DNA of 38,114 nucleotides. It comes from Chitinophagaceae bacterium (GTDB lineage Bacteria > Bacteroidota > Bacteroidia > Chitinophagales > Chitinophagaceae). The notes under the pieces are model-generated. The model was not told where the DNA came from and searched no databases. It saw nothing but the letters and a program-made list of their open reading frames with translations. The DNA lies in assembly GCA_004322015.1 (NCBI GenBank), contig SCQT01000097.1, positions 1-38,114 on the forward strand. Direction: 5' to 3'. Shown in pieces: positions 8,750-17,745 of the stretch (positions are counted from its first letter, which is position 1; each line of letters opens with the position of its first letter). The position numbers were made by a program, and so were the translations under genes.

Positions 8750-9910
8750 TTAGTTTACCAGGTTTAATTTTTTCAAATCGGCCATTGCATCAAAAAGCAT
8801 AATTCCACTTAGTTGTACTGTGAGGTCTGTTGTTGTGCCCGGAGGAGTATCCCATGCGCTGCCAAAAAGTATTAATGATTTATTGGTTCCTGTACTCCAA
8901 AGTTTCTGGGCATTATTCGTTAAAAAATTGATATACTGGGTCTTCTTATCACTGCTGAGATTACCATTTATAATAAATTGAGTAAAGTAGCGTACGAATA
9001 CCCCTTTAAACAAACCACCATCGCCGCCGCCTTCGTCTTTCAAAAGACCATTTTTTGTGAGTTGTCCGCTTTGTAATGTATAATCGGCGGCTTTCACCGC
9101 ATCACTTATGTAAGAAGATGAATGAGTAATAGAATATAATTCCTCGGCAGCTCCTATAAATGTCCCCTGGTTATAGGTAAACTCCCAACTGGTATTCACA
9201 CTGCCGCTGCTACTGATATTATCATATACAAGGCCTGTCGCAGGATTATATAAAACATTCTTCTCCCAATTATAAATTTTCACCGCCCAGGTAGAATCAT
9301 CGGGGTCTCTAAACTCTTTAAAAAGTCTTGTTGCCAAAATACATGCAGGCATATTAGAAGGCGTATTTTTAGACGGACGATCTTTCCGCCACCAAATACC
9401 GCCTCCCAAGTCAGAACTCCAGCCTGTTTTTATATCATTCCATAACAGCATGGTGATGTTTTTATATGAAGTATCCTGGGTAGCATTATAAGCTCTCAGA
9501 CATGCCAATGCCATCCACTCTTCATCATCATAGTAATCTCTGATGTAAGTCCCTCCATTCATATCCCTGACCCCCGTAATCAATTCCTGCATTTTTTCTT
9601 TTGTACCAGCGGACGGCTCACGTAAATATAGGTCCACCAACACATCCAAAGCATGAGCGGTAGGCCAATAATTTACCCATCCGATTGTATTATTATTGCC
9701 GGTATAATACTGACCTGATGGATACCAAAATAAATTTAAAGACGAAACAGCCGAGTCTGCAATAGAAATCCAATTGTACACATAGGGCGTAGAAGGAGGC
9801 GTGGGCGCAGGAGGAACAACTACATCTCCTTTTTTGTGACAGGATGATAAAGCCAATCCTGCAATTAAACAGACTCCTAAATACCTGATTATATTTTTTA
9901 GCCTGACCAT
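8750..9910 (-). CDS. GH76 family endo-alpha-1,6-mannanase, surface lipoprotein
   Basis: Taken from the ATG at 9910, the protein has 386 residues and a lipoprotein signal ending in ALSSC (Cys24). A Pro/Thr-rich linker follows, then an (alpha/alpha)6 domain with the GH76 landmarks: WVNYWPTAHALDVL, the catalytic Asp pair in RDYYDDEEWMAL, GGGIWWRKD and WEFTYNQGTFIGAAEELY. GH76 enzymes of Bacteroidota cut the alpha-1,6-linked mannose backbone of yeast-type mannan, often on the cell surface. An in-frame ATG at 9970 would add 20 residues before a poorer signal peptide and is less likely. It is 4 nt upstream of GH92 and downstream of the SusE-like gene in one operon. Confidence 0.92.
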   Translation of the reverse strand: MVRLKNIIRYLGVCLIAGLALSSCHKKGDVVVPPAPTPPSTPYVYNWISIADSAVSSLNLFWYPSGQYYTGNNNTIGWVNYWPTAHALDVLVDLYLREPSAGTKEKMQELITGVRDMNGGTYIRDYYDDEEWMALACLRAYNATQDTSYKNITMLLWNDIKTGWSSDLGGGIWWRKDRPSKNTPSNMPACILATRLFKEFRDPDDSTWAVKIYNWEKNVLYNPATGLVYDNISSSGSVNTSWEFTYNQGTFIGAAEELYSITHSSSYISDAVKAADYTLQSGQLTKNGLLKDEGGGDGGLFKGVFVRYFTQFIINGNLSSDKKTQYINFLTNNAQKLWSTGTNKSLILFGSAWDTPPGTTTDLTVQLSGIMLFDAMADLKKLNLVN

Positions 9911-9992
9911 TTTTAATTGGATTCTTTTTTGACAATAGCCCATTATTAAATCTGTTAAATATATCCTCATCGTCCGGGAATATCCAAAAGGA

Positions 9993-11129
9993 TTAGTTCA
10001 AATAAGTTATTTTATGGATATAGGGCGCAGTTGATTGGAAATAAATATTTACATTCACTTCATGACCGTCTGCTGCCGGATCAAACTTAAAGGTGTAATC
10101 CCATTGTGTATTAGATACCGGAACAAGATAAAAATAAGAAGGAGGCTGACCGGCAGGCCGCACATTATTGTAATTCTGGCTTCCCCACCATTCTGATCCC
10201 TTCGGGGTGTGAAGAATAAATTTATAGCGATCGTCCCTGCCCCACGAAAATTGAACAAATACTACCGGCAAACTGTCAATGGCCCACGTACTGTTCCCTA
10301 TATAAGCCAGCTCCCCGATTTCTTCATTTTTAGCCGATTGATATAATCCTATTGAATCAATCTGAACTGCCTGCACGGTAGCCACTGTAAAATCACAGGT
10401 TAACCGGTAAGCTTTCGTCGCACCAACAAAGGTAGTAAGGGAATTACCTACTTTGATCATGTTATCGTTGGTGTCAATATAATACCTGGTGCCGCTTCCA
10501 TTTGCTTTGTCTGTCAACTGATAAGTGCCTGCTTTCAAAGAGGTGTATAACTCAAAAACACCATCGGCTGTTTTTTTCATTGGAATAGCCTTTGTAATAT
10601 CGGTGCCTGCTTCCGTAGCAGACCCTGTCAGAAATAATGAATCCGGCAACACAGCGAACCCGGCCGGCCGCTCAAGAATAAGGGTCCTTGTCATGGAGGA
10701 TGCCTTTGCATTCGCTGCTTTAGAAGCAATTACCGTCCATGCTACTTTACCTGTACTTGATGCCTGTATTCCCGCTAAAGCCGCAATCTGATTCAACAAC
10801 TTTTGCGAAACTGTGGCCTGCGTCATCGCTCCGGAACCATCGGAAATCACTTTGAAAATAGGTTTACTGAAATTACTGCCTACACTGTCAAAGGCTACCT
10901 GGTAAAGTATGAGCCCGCTATCCGGCGTTGTGGCAGGCGTCCACTGAAATACTATGTTTGAGTCACTTTGTGCATTCAATTTAAGATCTTGTTGATCTGA
11001 AGGCCCAATTAAGGTGCTTACGGGAGTAAAGCTTATATCAAGCGACCTGATATCCTGTTTACAGGAAGAAATTACAAGCATGGTTAATAAAACCAGGAAT
11101 CCCCATTTTATAAATGATTTATTTTTCAT
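9993..11129 (-). CDS. SusE-like outer-membrane glycan-binding lipoprotein
   Basis: The 378-residue protein opens with a lipoprotein signal (MKNKSFIKWGFLVLLTML..ISSC, Cys23). The next ~120 residues form an N-terminal SusE-type Ig-like domain, with IVFQWTPATTPDSGLILYQVAFD and a repeat of KVAWTVIAS. The remainder is beta-rich, aromatic-rich (YYIDTNDN, WWGSQNYNN, WDYTFKFDP) and suited to carbohydrate binding. SusE-type proteins bind glycan at the cell surface beside the SusCD transporter. It lies 22 nt downstream of SusD and ~80 nt upstream of the GH76 start, so it is part of the same operon. Confidence 0.85.
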   Translation of the reverse strand: MKNKSFIKWGFLVLLTMLVISSCKQDIRSLDISFTPVSTLIGPSDQQDLKLNAQSDSNIVFQWTPATTPDSGLILYQVAFDSVGSNFSKPIFKVISDGSGAMTQATVSQKLLNQIAALAGIQASSTGKVAWTVIASKAANAKASSMTRTLILERPAGFAVLPDSLFLTGSATEAGTDITKAIPMKKTADGVFELYTSLKAGTYQLTDKANGSGTRYYIDTNDNMIKVGNSLTTFVGATKAYRLTCDFTVATVQAVQIDSIGLYQSAKNEEIGELAYIGNSTWAIDSLPVVFVQFSWGRDDRYKFILHTPKGSEWWGSQNYNNVRPAGQPPSYFYLVPVSNTQWDYTFKFDPAADGHEVNVNIYFQSTAPYIHKITYLN

Positions 11130-11151
11130 GTTACATCTTTTTAAGTTGTTT

Positions 11152-12768
11152 TCAATAGCCTGGATTTTGAATCAGATTTGGATCCAGTGCGATTTCGGAG
11201 GCAGGTATTGGCCATAAATAATTCCTGGATGGATTAAACTCGCGGCTCTGCACTCTTAGATAACCATTATCTATAGTGGGATCACCGAACATGGCGCCAT
11301 GAGCATAACCATTGAGCACTGAATCTGCAATCTTCCATCTGCGAATATCATCTATTCTAAGCCCTTCCATGGCAAATTCATCTCTTCGTTCACGTCTTAT
11401 AATTTCAACCATATCGGCATTACTACCTGGATAATCTAATGCGCCGGCATTCGTAAACCCGGCTCTTTGCCTGATTAATCTAATCGTATTATTCCAAATA
11501 TTCTCGTCCATCTCCCCAAGATCATTTCTAGCTTCAGCATAATCCAATAATACTTCCGCATACCTGATCATCTGAAGATTTAATCCTGATGAGAAACCGG
11601 CTAAATGATTGGGATCAAAATATTTCCTCCAGTAATAACCGGTTAGCGTGTGTTCACCGGTAGGATCGTATTCATTCAAGTGAGCAGGATTAGGATCTGA
11701 TCCGGGTTTTATATAGATAATTTGCGTAGTTCTATCAGGATTTGTCCAAACATATTTATCATAAACGACGGTTGCTGTAAGCCTTGGGTCGCGATTGGAA
11801 TAGGGATTATTTGCATCATATCCCGAAGTTGGATCCGTAATAGGCTTACCGTTCAGCATAAGGTAGCTGTTAACCAATTCCTGGGTAGGCGCCATCCCAT
11901 TTGTACGCGACCCGGCAGAAATCGGTGCAAAATCAAAATCTTCCGACCAGGTACGGACTCCCGGTACATATTGAAGAGCTAACATGGTTTCAGGATTATC
12001 TTTATTGACATCGGCGTCACTGAATAAAGCGTCGTAATCAGCGGCTAATGAATAATGCCCACATACCGATTGATCATTCATGAGTGTATCACAAATATCT
12101 GCTACTTTCTGCATGTTGCCACCCTGATACAATAGAACCCTTGCCTCCAAGGCCATTGCCGCACCGTTTGTAATTCTACCTTTATCTGCTGCGGTATACT
12201 GGTCTTTTGATGGTAAAACGGTCGAGGCAGCCTGCAATTCATTAATAATAAAATTAAATACAGAATCCTGTGAGGTACGTGGCATAACCTTAGCCTGACC
12301 TGGGGTAATCGGCTTTATGATAAGCGGGACGGCTCCCCACCACTTCATCAAGTTAAAATAATGCCATGCTCTGATAAAGCGTACTTCGCCTTTCATCCTT
12401 GCTATTACGGCTGCAGGAAGGGTTTTGTTTTGATCTACATTGGATAGGAAAAGGTTACAGGAATTAATACCTGCATAATGGAAAGACCATACGTTTAAAA
12501 AGCCCTGATAGGATGCATCGTAACTTCCACTGGCTATTACATCAGGGCTACTATACGCATTATCTGACATAGCTGTATTGTTAAAGTACAGACTGCTGTT
12601 GTACATGCCGCCATACACATTATTTAAAGCATTATTTACATTCTCACTCGTTGTCCAGAAATCAAGGTTAGTAAATCTATCGGCAGGTGCAATATTCAAA
12701 TTTTTGCAACTACTGAATGTGATTAGGGCAATACTTATTATTAAGAAGGATTTCAGATATTTCATCAT
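11152..12768 (-). CDS. SusD/RagB family starch-binding-like outer-membrane lipoprotein
   Basis: A SusD-family protein of about 538 residues. The preferred start is the ATG pair at 12768/12765, giving a short lipoprotein signal ending in ALITFSSC. Family landmarks are clear: RFTNLDFWTTSENVNNALNNVYGGMY near the N-terminus, GEVRFIRAWHYFNLMKWWG near residue 140 (TPR helix), and the C-terminal LIRQRAGF, RRERRDEFAMEGLRIDDIRRWKI and LWPIPASEI segments. SusD lipoproteins form the lid on the SusC barrel and bind the glycan. It starts 18 nt after the susC stop. The substrate is most likely a manno-oligosaccharide, judged from the GH76 and GH92 genes downstream. Confidence 0.97.
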   Translation of the reverse strand: MMKYLKSFLIISIALITFSSCKNLNIAPADRFTNLDFWTTSENVNNALNNVYGGMYNSSLYFNNTAMSDNAYSSPDVIASGSYDASYQGFLNVWSFHYAGINSCNLFLSNVDQNKTLPAAVIARMKGEVRFIRAWHYFNLMKWWGAVPLIIKPITPGQAKVMPRTSQDSVFNFIINELQAASTVLPSKDQYTAADKGRITNGAAMALEARVLLYQGGNMQKVADICDTLMNDQSVCGHYSLAADYDALFSDADVNKDNPETMLALQYVPGVRTWSEDFDFAPISAGSRTNGMAPTQELVNSYLMLNGKPITDPTSGYDANNPYSNRDPRLTATVVYDKYVWTNPDRTTQIIYIKPGSDPNPAHLNEYDPTGEHTLTGYYWRKYFDPNHLAGFSSGLNLQMIRYAEVLLDYAEARNDLGEMDENIWNNTIRLIRQRAGFTNAGALDYPGSNADMVEIIRRERRDEFAMEGLRIDDIRRWKIADSVLNGYAHGAMFGDPTIDNGYLRVQSREFNPSRNYLWPIPASEIALDPNLIQNPGY

Positions 12769-12786
12769 ATAAAATTTAGGAGTCAA

Positions 12787-15700
12787 TTAAAAGGTTACAT
12801 TTAATCCCATGCCGTAAAATATAGGTAAAGGATAATTACGTGCACTATTCTCACCGGCATTTAGGTTAAGATCATTATTAAACTCAGATGTTTCCGGATC
12901 TACGAAATTCAATTTAGAAAGCGTGAGCAGATTTTGTCCTATAAGTGACACTCTTAATTTCTCAATACTTAGCTTTTTAGTTATGCGTTCAGGGATGGTA
13001 TATCCTATATTAATATTCTTTAACCTGGCATACGCTGCATCAAATAAATAAATACTTGAACCCATTCCCCAGTCATTTGCATTGGCATCCGTTCCTGATT
13101 CTGCCAATCTGGGATATTTGGCATTCCGGTTTTCAGGGGTCCAGAAATCAGTCTGGTTCTGGAACATGGTAGCACTATAATTAGCCTGATAAGGTTCCAC
13201 ATCCTCTCCTCTTATCATTTCCGCTCTCTTACCCACACCCTGAATAAAGAGAGACATATCGAAGTTATCAACAGAAATACGATAGGTAAATCCAAAGGTA
13301 AAACGAGGAAAAGGGTTACCCAAGGGTACTTTATCTTCGGCATTAATAACTCCATCATGATTTACATCTATATATTTCAAATCTCCGGGAGCAAGATTTA
13401 AACCCACCGGTTTGGCAGATTTATTTATTTCTTCCTGGGTTTGGAAAATACCTGCCACTTTATATCCACAATACTGGGTGATGGGTTCTCCCACTTTCCT
13501 GATCAGAGAATATTCTTCTTCATTTACAATTTCCTGGTTAGTGCTATAGGTCAGCGTCAGCAACTTATTTTTATTATCGGCTAAATTGAAACTAAATGTT
13601 TGGGAAATTTTATTGGTTTGCAATTCGTAAGATATGGTTGTTCCCCAGCCATAATCCTGGACCTTCGCTACGTTATAATCCGGAAGTCCGGCTCCATAGA
13701 GTGCAGGAACATCTTGCCTGGAAGCGAGAATATCACTGGTTACCTTATTAAAATAATCAAATGTGATGTTTAATTTTTCACCAAAGAATGCCAGGTCAAC
13801 TCCTATATTGGAAGTGGCCGCCCTTTCCCACGTAAGGTCCGGATTTCCTAAAATATATCCGGCTCCCCCCACTGCTGTATTATTAAAGCCGTAAGCATTA
13901 TTATAATTAAAATAGGTAGTCTGGTACTGATACGCATTTACATTCTGATTTCCTAAAACACCATAAGACGCTCTTAGTTTCAGGACATTGATAGTATTTT
14001 TTACCCGTTGCATAAATGGTTCTTCTGTAAGTATCCAGGAGGCGCCCAGGGAAGGGAAAAATCCCCATCTCTTACCTGATGCGAATTTTGATGATCCGTC
14101 TTCTCTGAACGAAGCATCTATAAAATATTTGTCTTTATAGGAGTACGACAAACGTCCGAACAAAGAATTAATACTGGTTTCAGTAGTAGATGCATTGCTG
14201 TTGAATGAATTATTCGGGTCAAGAATAGTACCGGTAGTAGGGGTACCTAACTGCACATCTGTATATAATTGTTGTAACCGGAATCCGCTTTCAGTATAAG
14301 ACTCGTTTGATCCGCCAAGTAACGCTGTAATGGCATTATTTCTAACTGTTTTATGGTAGGTGGCATATAATTGCACATTCGTCAAAAGTGATTTGGAAGC
14401 TCCATTATTAACGGTCCGGTTATTACCTGATATACCTGATGGAATATCGTTTACCTCTATTTCTCTGTAAAAAGAAGAATTATTGATGAGCGTGCCACCG
14501 AGTAACCCATTTAATTTCAAATCAGGGCTAATGTGAAAAGCAGCATTTAAATTACCAAAAACCTGATCATTATTGGATTGATTATAACCGCCTTTTTCAA
14601 GAACTCCCATCTGATTGAATTGAGAAGAAATAGGGTTGGTCAGGTAATTGCCGGCTGAATCCTGCCAACTATAGTTATAAGGCACACGGTTGGCATCGGC
14701 GATTACAAATTGTTCGTCGGCGGCCGGCGTTTTATTCCTGTTCTTATTGTAGCTCAACATTATATTTACTTCCAGCTTCCCTATTACTGAAGTCTGACTT
14801 AACATAAGATTATATCGTTGGTAGCCAAAATCAGGCCCCGAGCCGCCATTGCCAATCAGCATATTCCCTTGGTTCTGATACCCTCCTGAAATATAATAAG
14901 AATTGGTTGGCCCGCCGCCGCTTATCGTCAGGTTGTGTGTCTGAAAGGGCGCATCCCTTAAAAGGCGTTCTAAATCCCATGTGCCATTTCCTTGTGCTTT
15001 GAGTTGAGCTATTTGATCAGGTGTATAACTCGGAGAAAGTCCGGAATTAACAAGCGCTAAGTTTTTATAATATGCATTATCCCAAGCATCAACCTTCTTC
15101 AAAAGTACATCCGGATGCTGAAAGCCGTAACTACCATTATAGCTAATAATTGCTTTCTGGTTTAACTCCCCCTTTTTGGTAGTGATTAAAATAACACCAT
15201 TAGCTGCACGAGAACCGTAAATGGCTGCGGAGGCCGCATCTTTCAGAATTGATACACTTTCTATATCATTAGGGTTAATCTGATTAATATCTCCACCCAC
15301 CACACCATCTATCACCACAAGCGGAGAATTATCACCTAATGTGCCGATTCCCCGGATATTCAGATTGACGCCGCTTCCGGGATCATGAGAAGTTTCCTGA
15401 ATGATCAGGTTAGGCGCCTCACCCTGCAAAGCCTGCAACACGTTAGTTACCGGCTTCCCTTCAATATCCTTGGAGGTCACCTGGCTAACCGCGCCTGTAA
15501 GCGATATTCTCTTTTGAGTTCCATATCCGATTACGACCAACTGATTGAGGGCGGTAGTAGAAAAAACCATAGAAAAATTAATAACAGTTTCATTTCCTGT
15601 CCGTATTTCCTTCCTATTATAACCCAAATAAGAAGCTACCAATATTGCATTGTCAGGCACATTAATGCTGAAGTGGCCGTTATTATCTGTAACTGTTCCG

Positions 15701-16242
15701 CTCGTAATCCCTTTCACCTGTATAGTAACTCCCACCAACGGTCTCCCTGTAGCAGAATCGGTTACAATACCGCCTATTTCCTTTTGGGGAAAGGACTGTT
15801 CGCCCATCGGAATTGTTTCAGGCTTCTGCCCGATAATAATGATCTTATCCTGAATAGTATATGTCAACGGCTGACCGGCCATCGCCTTATCTAATACTTC
15901 CCTCATGTCCATATTACGGGCATTCATCGTTACCGGTGATGCCTCTTTAATGACTTTATTGGTATAGATAAAATTATAGCCTGTCTGTTTCCGGATGTCC
16001 CTGAAGACCTGCTTTAAGGGAATATCCTTTCCCACGATGGTCACCTGCTGCCCGAAAGCAGCGGCACTCACCTGAAGACATGCTGCAAACATTAGTATCA
16101 CTGTCAACTGCATAATCAGCCATAATTTAGAGGAAAGAGCAAGAACGTGTTTCACATTTTTGCCAAAACTGTTCAATTGCATAATTTTGTCTTTTGTCCC
16201 GGGCATAGCCTTGGGAAGGTTAAATAATAAATATTCTTTCAT
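12787..16242 (-). CDS. SusC/RagA family TonB-dependent transporter with STN domain
   Basis: This outer-membrane receptor has up to 1151 residues. In order it shows a signal peptide, an STN domain (about 65-135; IPLKQVFRDIRKQTGYNFIY), a carboxypeptidase-regulatory-like domain (about 155-235), a plug with VVIGYGTQKR, GEAPNL and VVIDGV, and a 22-strand barrel to the C-terminus. The STN domain marks it as a receptor that signals to a FecR-type anti-sigma factor, and the fecR and ECF sigma genes lie just upstream. It should import glycan fragments using TonB energy. The ATG at 16242 opens the frame; an ATG at 16182 (MQLNSFG) gives a more usual signal peptide and may be the true start. It heads the susCDE-GH76-GH92 operon. 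Confidence 0.97.
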   Translation of the reverse strand: MKEYLLFNLPKAMPGTKDKIMQLNSFGKNVKHVLALSSKLWLIMQLTVILMFAACLQVSAAAFGQQVTIVGKDIPLKQVFRDIRKQTGYNFIYTNKVIKEASPVTMNARNMDMREVLDKAMAGQPLTYTIQDKIIIIGQKPETIPMGEQSFPQKEIGGIVTDSATGRPLVGVTIQVKGITSGTVTDNNGHFSINVPDNAILVASYLGYNRKEIRTGNETVINFSMVFSTTALNQLVVIGYGTQKRISLTGAVSQVTSKDIEGKPVTNVLQALQGEAPNLIIQETSHDPGSGVNLNIRGIGTLGDNSPLVVIDGVVGGDINQINPNDIESVSILKDAASAAIYGSRAANGVILITTKKGELNQKAIISYNGSYGFQHPDVLLKKVDAWDNAYYKNLALVNSGLSPSYTPDQIAQLKAQGNGTWDLERLLRDAPFQTHNLTISGGGPTNSYYISGGYQNQGNMLIGNGGSGPDFGYQRYNLMLSQTSVIGKLEVNIMLSYNKNRNKTPAADEQFVIADANRVPYNYSWQDSAGNYLTNPISSQFNQMGVLEKGGYNQSNNDQVFGNLNAAFHISPDLKLNGLLGGTLINNSSFYREIEVNDIPSGISGNNRTVNNGASKSLLTNVQLYATYHKTVRNNAITALLGGSNESYTESGFRLQQLYTDVQLGTPTTGTILDPNNSFNSNASTTETSINSLFGRLSYSYKDKYFIDASFREDGSSKFASGKRWGFFPSLGASWILTEEPFMQRVKNTINVLKLRASYGVLGNQNVNAYQYQTTYFNYNNAYGFNNTAVGGAGYILGNPDLTWERAATSNIGVDLAFFGEKLNITFDYFNKVTSDILASRQDVPALYGAGLPDYNVAKVQDYGWGTTISYELQTNKISQTFSFNLADNKNKLLTLTYSTNQEIVNEEEYSLIRKVGEPITQYCGYKVAGIFQTQEEINKSAKPVGLNLAPGDLKYIDVNHDGVINAEDKVPLGNPFPRFTFGFTYRISVDNFDMSLFIQGVGKRAEMIRGEDVEPYQANYSATMFQNQTDFWTPENRNAKYPRLAESGTDANANDWGMGSSIYLFDAAYARLKNINIGYTIPERITKKLSIEKLRVSLIGQNLLTLSKLNFVDPETSEFNNDLNLNAGENSARNYPLPIFYGMGLNVTF

Positions 16243-16266
16243 GGAGTGTTTTTATTTAGCTTATTT

Positions 16267-16299
16267 AAACCGGGTTCTGTTAACGGCAGGATCCGGTTT
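16267..16299 (-). promoter_or_regulatory. Inverted repeat in the susC leader
   Basis: AAACCGG (16267-16273) and CCGGTTT (16293-16299) form a perfect 7-bp stem with a 19-nt loop, ending ~25 nt upstream of the susC ATG at 16242. It would fold in the 5' leader of the SusC message and could affect translation or bind a regulator. No protein partner can be named. Confidence 0.35.
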
Positions 16300-16391
16300 T
16301 TACTTGAAGAAGTATTTATGGACTCATCATTTTAAATTTTATGCCCGCTTTTCTCCGGACGTTTGAAATTTGAGATTTTTTTAATCTTAAT

Positions 16392-16419
16392 TTATTTGTC
16401 ATTTGTTATTTATTATTTG
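16392..16419. repeat. 7-bp tandem tract over the fecR stop codon
   Basis: Four exact-phase heptads read TTATTTG, TCATTTG, TTATTTA, TTATTTG on the + strand. The fecR stop codon (16399-16401, minus strand) lies inside the tract, and the last residues of FecR (QIINNK) are encoded by it. Confidence 0.6.
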
Positions 16420-17646
16420 ATTTCCGGGCGTCACAATAATCGTATTGACATCTTCAATTTTATATTGAATGCTTCCCGTCTTTTGTAATACTTCGAACAC
16501 TTTTGAAAACGGCAAATCCCGCGGAATTGACCCCGTGAACAGATCATGTACATTGCCATGAATACTAATATTTACGTTATACCATCTCGACAATTGCTTA
16601 CATACTTCCTGAATATTATCACTGTCAAACCAGAATAAATTATTTTTCCACGCTACGGCTTCATTGACATCTGCATCTTTTTGCAGGTTCATTTCTGCTC
16701 CGCCATCCTTCGACAGGCTCAGAATGAGTTGTTGTCCGGGCTTTAGCAGCTGTGAGTTACGAGTTGTAGATTGTCTGTTATCGGTTGAAACTTGTGATAC
16801 CCTGACTAACCCTTCCACCAGCGTTACTTTCAAATTGCTTTCATCATCATAAGCATTCACATTAAAATCAGTCCCCAAAACCGTTACTTCGATGGATCCT
16901 TTTTTTACTACAAAGGGCATGGAAGCGTTCCGGGCTATTTCAAAATACGCCTCGCCGGTCATTTCAACTTCTCTTTTATCGCCTATGAAGATAGTTGGGA
17001 ACCTGAGAGAGGAAGCGGCATTTAACCAAACCTTACTTCCATCGGGCAATATCACTTCATATCTCCCGCCACGCGGCGTAGTAATGGTATTGTATTGAAC
17101 TGACGATTCACCATTCACGTTTGACGATTGGCGATTATACGTCAAAAGTCCTCCGGTTACTTTTATAATTCGGGCGTTTCCCTGCGTAGATATCAATCCA
17201 TTCCCTGCCGAATCCAAGACAATCTGCCTCCCATTGGCTAATGTTAACACTGCATTATTCCCCCCCGGCTGAAAGTCTTTTGTAAGTGTTTGCACCGCCA
17301 TATCTGCTCCCGTTTTCTTTCTTTGCTGATTCCATAAAGAAAGAATAACTCCTGCCGCTACTACTAATACGGTAGCCGCCGCAGCCGCTTGCCACCAACG
17401 GAAAATCCTTTTGGACGATCCTAAAGAAGGCATCCCTCCCGCACTATGTTCCTGCGCTATTTTTGCTCGCAGGGCTTTCAGGCTCTTGTTCAGAGACTCT
17501 TCTGTCATTTGAGAATCACCTCCTACGAATTCCAGCGAAGAAGTGTCAAACGATTCATACCATTGCTCTATCTGCAACTTTTCCTGCTCATTGGCTTCAC
17601 CGGAGAGGTACTTGCGGATAAGGGTTGTTAATTGAGCTTGTGTCAT
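16399..17646 (-). CDS. FecR-family anti-sigma factor
   Basis: Read from the ATG at 17646, the protein has 415 residues: an N-terminal cytoplasmic sigma-binding region (MTQAQLTTLIRKYLSGEANEQE), one membrane segment (WWQAAAAATVLVVAAGVIL near 85-105), a FecR domain (TTPRGGRYEVILPDGSKVWL to LVEGLVRV) and a C-terminal DUF4974-type domain that meets the SusC STN domain. Open frame continues upstream to 17763 but those residues do not look like FecR. The gene is divergent from the ECF sigma gene and sits 156 nt upstream of susC. Oddly, it contains two in-frame 7-bp repeat tracts, a dispersed-repeat segment encoding LSLSKD, and a third heptad tract over its stop codon; base use there differs from the rest of the gene. 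Confidence 0.93.
   Translation of the reverse strand: MTQAQLTTLIRKYLSGEANEQEKLQIEQWYESFDTSSLEFVGGDSQMTEESLNKSLKALRAKIAQEHSAGGMPSLGSSKRIFRWWQAAAAATVLVVAAGVILSLWNQQRKKTGADMAVQTLTKDFQPGGNNAVLTLANGRQIVLDSAGNGLISTQGNARIIKVTGGLLTYNRQSSNVNGESSVQYNTITTPRGGRYEVILPDGSKVWLNAASSLRFPTIFIGDKREVEMTGEAYFEIARNASMPFVVKKGSIEVTVLGTDFNVNAYDDESNLKVTLVEGLVRVSQVSTDNRQSTTRNSQLLKPGQQLILSLSKDGGAEMNLQKDADVNEAVAWKNNLFWFDSDNIQEVCKQLSRWYNVNISIHGNVHDLFTGSIPRDLPFSKVFEVLQKTGSIQYKIEDVNTIIVTPGNQIINNK
16708..16727. repeat. Dispersed repeat motif inside fecR
   Basis: CTTCGACAGGCTCAGAATGA matches a motif that I know as a widely dispersed short repeat of many bacterial genomes (usually near CTTCGACAAGCTCAG). Here it lies in frame inside fecR and encodes the LSLSKD stretch. 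The match to the general motif is from memory and not from a search. Confidence 0.5.
16749..16797. repeat. 7-bp degenerate tandem tract inside fecR
   Basis: Seven consecutive heptads can be read in phase: GCTGTGA, GTTACGA, GTTGTAG, ATTGTCT, GTTATCG, GTTGAAA, CTTGTGA. On the coding strand they give a Ser/Thr/Gln/Asn/Arg-rich stretch (TDNRQSTTRNSQL) that interrupts the usual FecR sequence. Confidence 0.6.
17101..17142. repeat. 7-bp degenerate tandem tract inside fecR (second)
   Basis: Six heptads in phase: TGACGAT, TCACCAT, TCACGTT, TGACGAT, TGGCGAT, TATACGT. In FecR they encode the hydrophilic NRQSSNVNGESS stretch just before the FecR core domain. Confidence 0.6.
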
Positions 17647-17745
17647 ATTATTATAAAAGCCTTTGTATAGTAATTGCATCAAAAAACCACTACCGCCATT
17701 GAAAGCAAAAATATTTTTTACTTTTACCCTTAAAAGAGAAAGCAT

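Noticed and set aside
15385-15894. 169-codon + strand ORF antisense to susC
   Set aside because: It overlaps the STN and plug regions of SusC, which are clearly coding on the other strand, and shows no family features.
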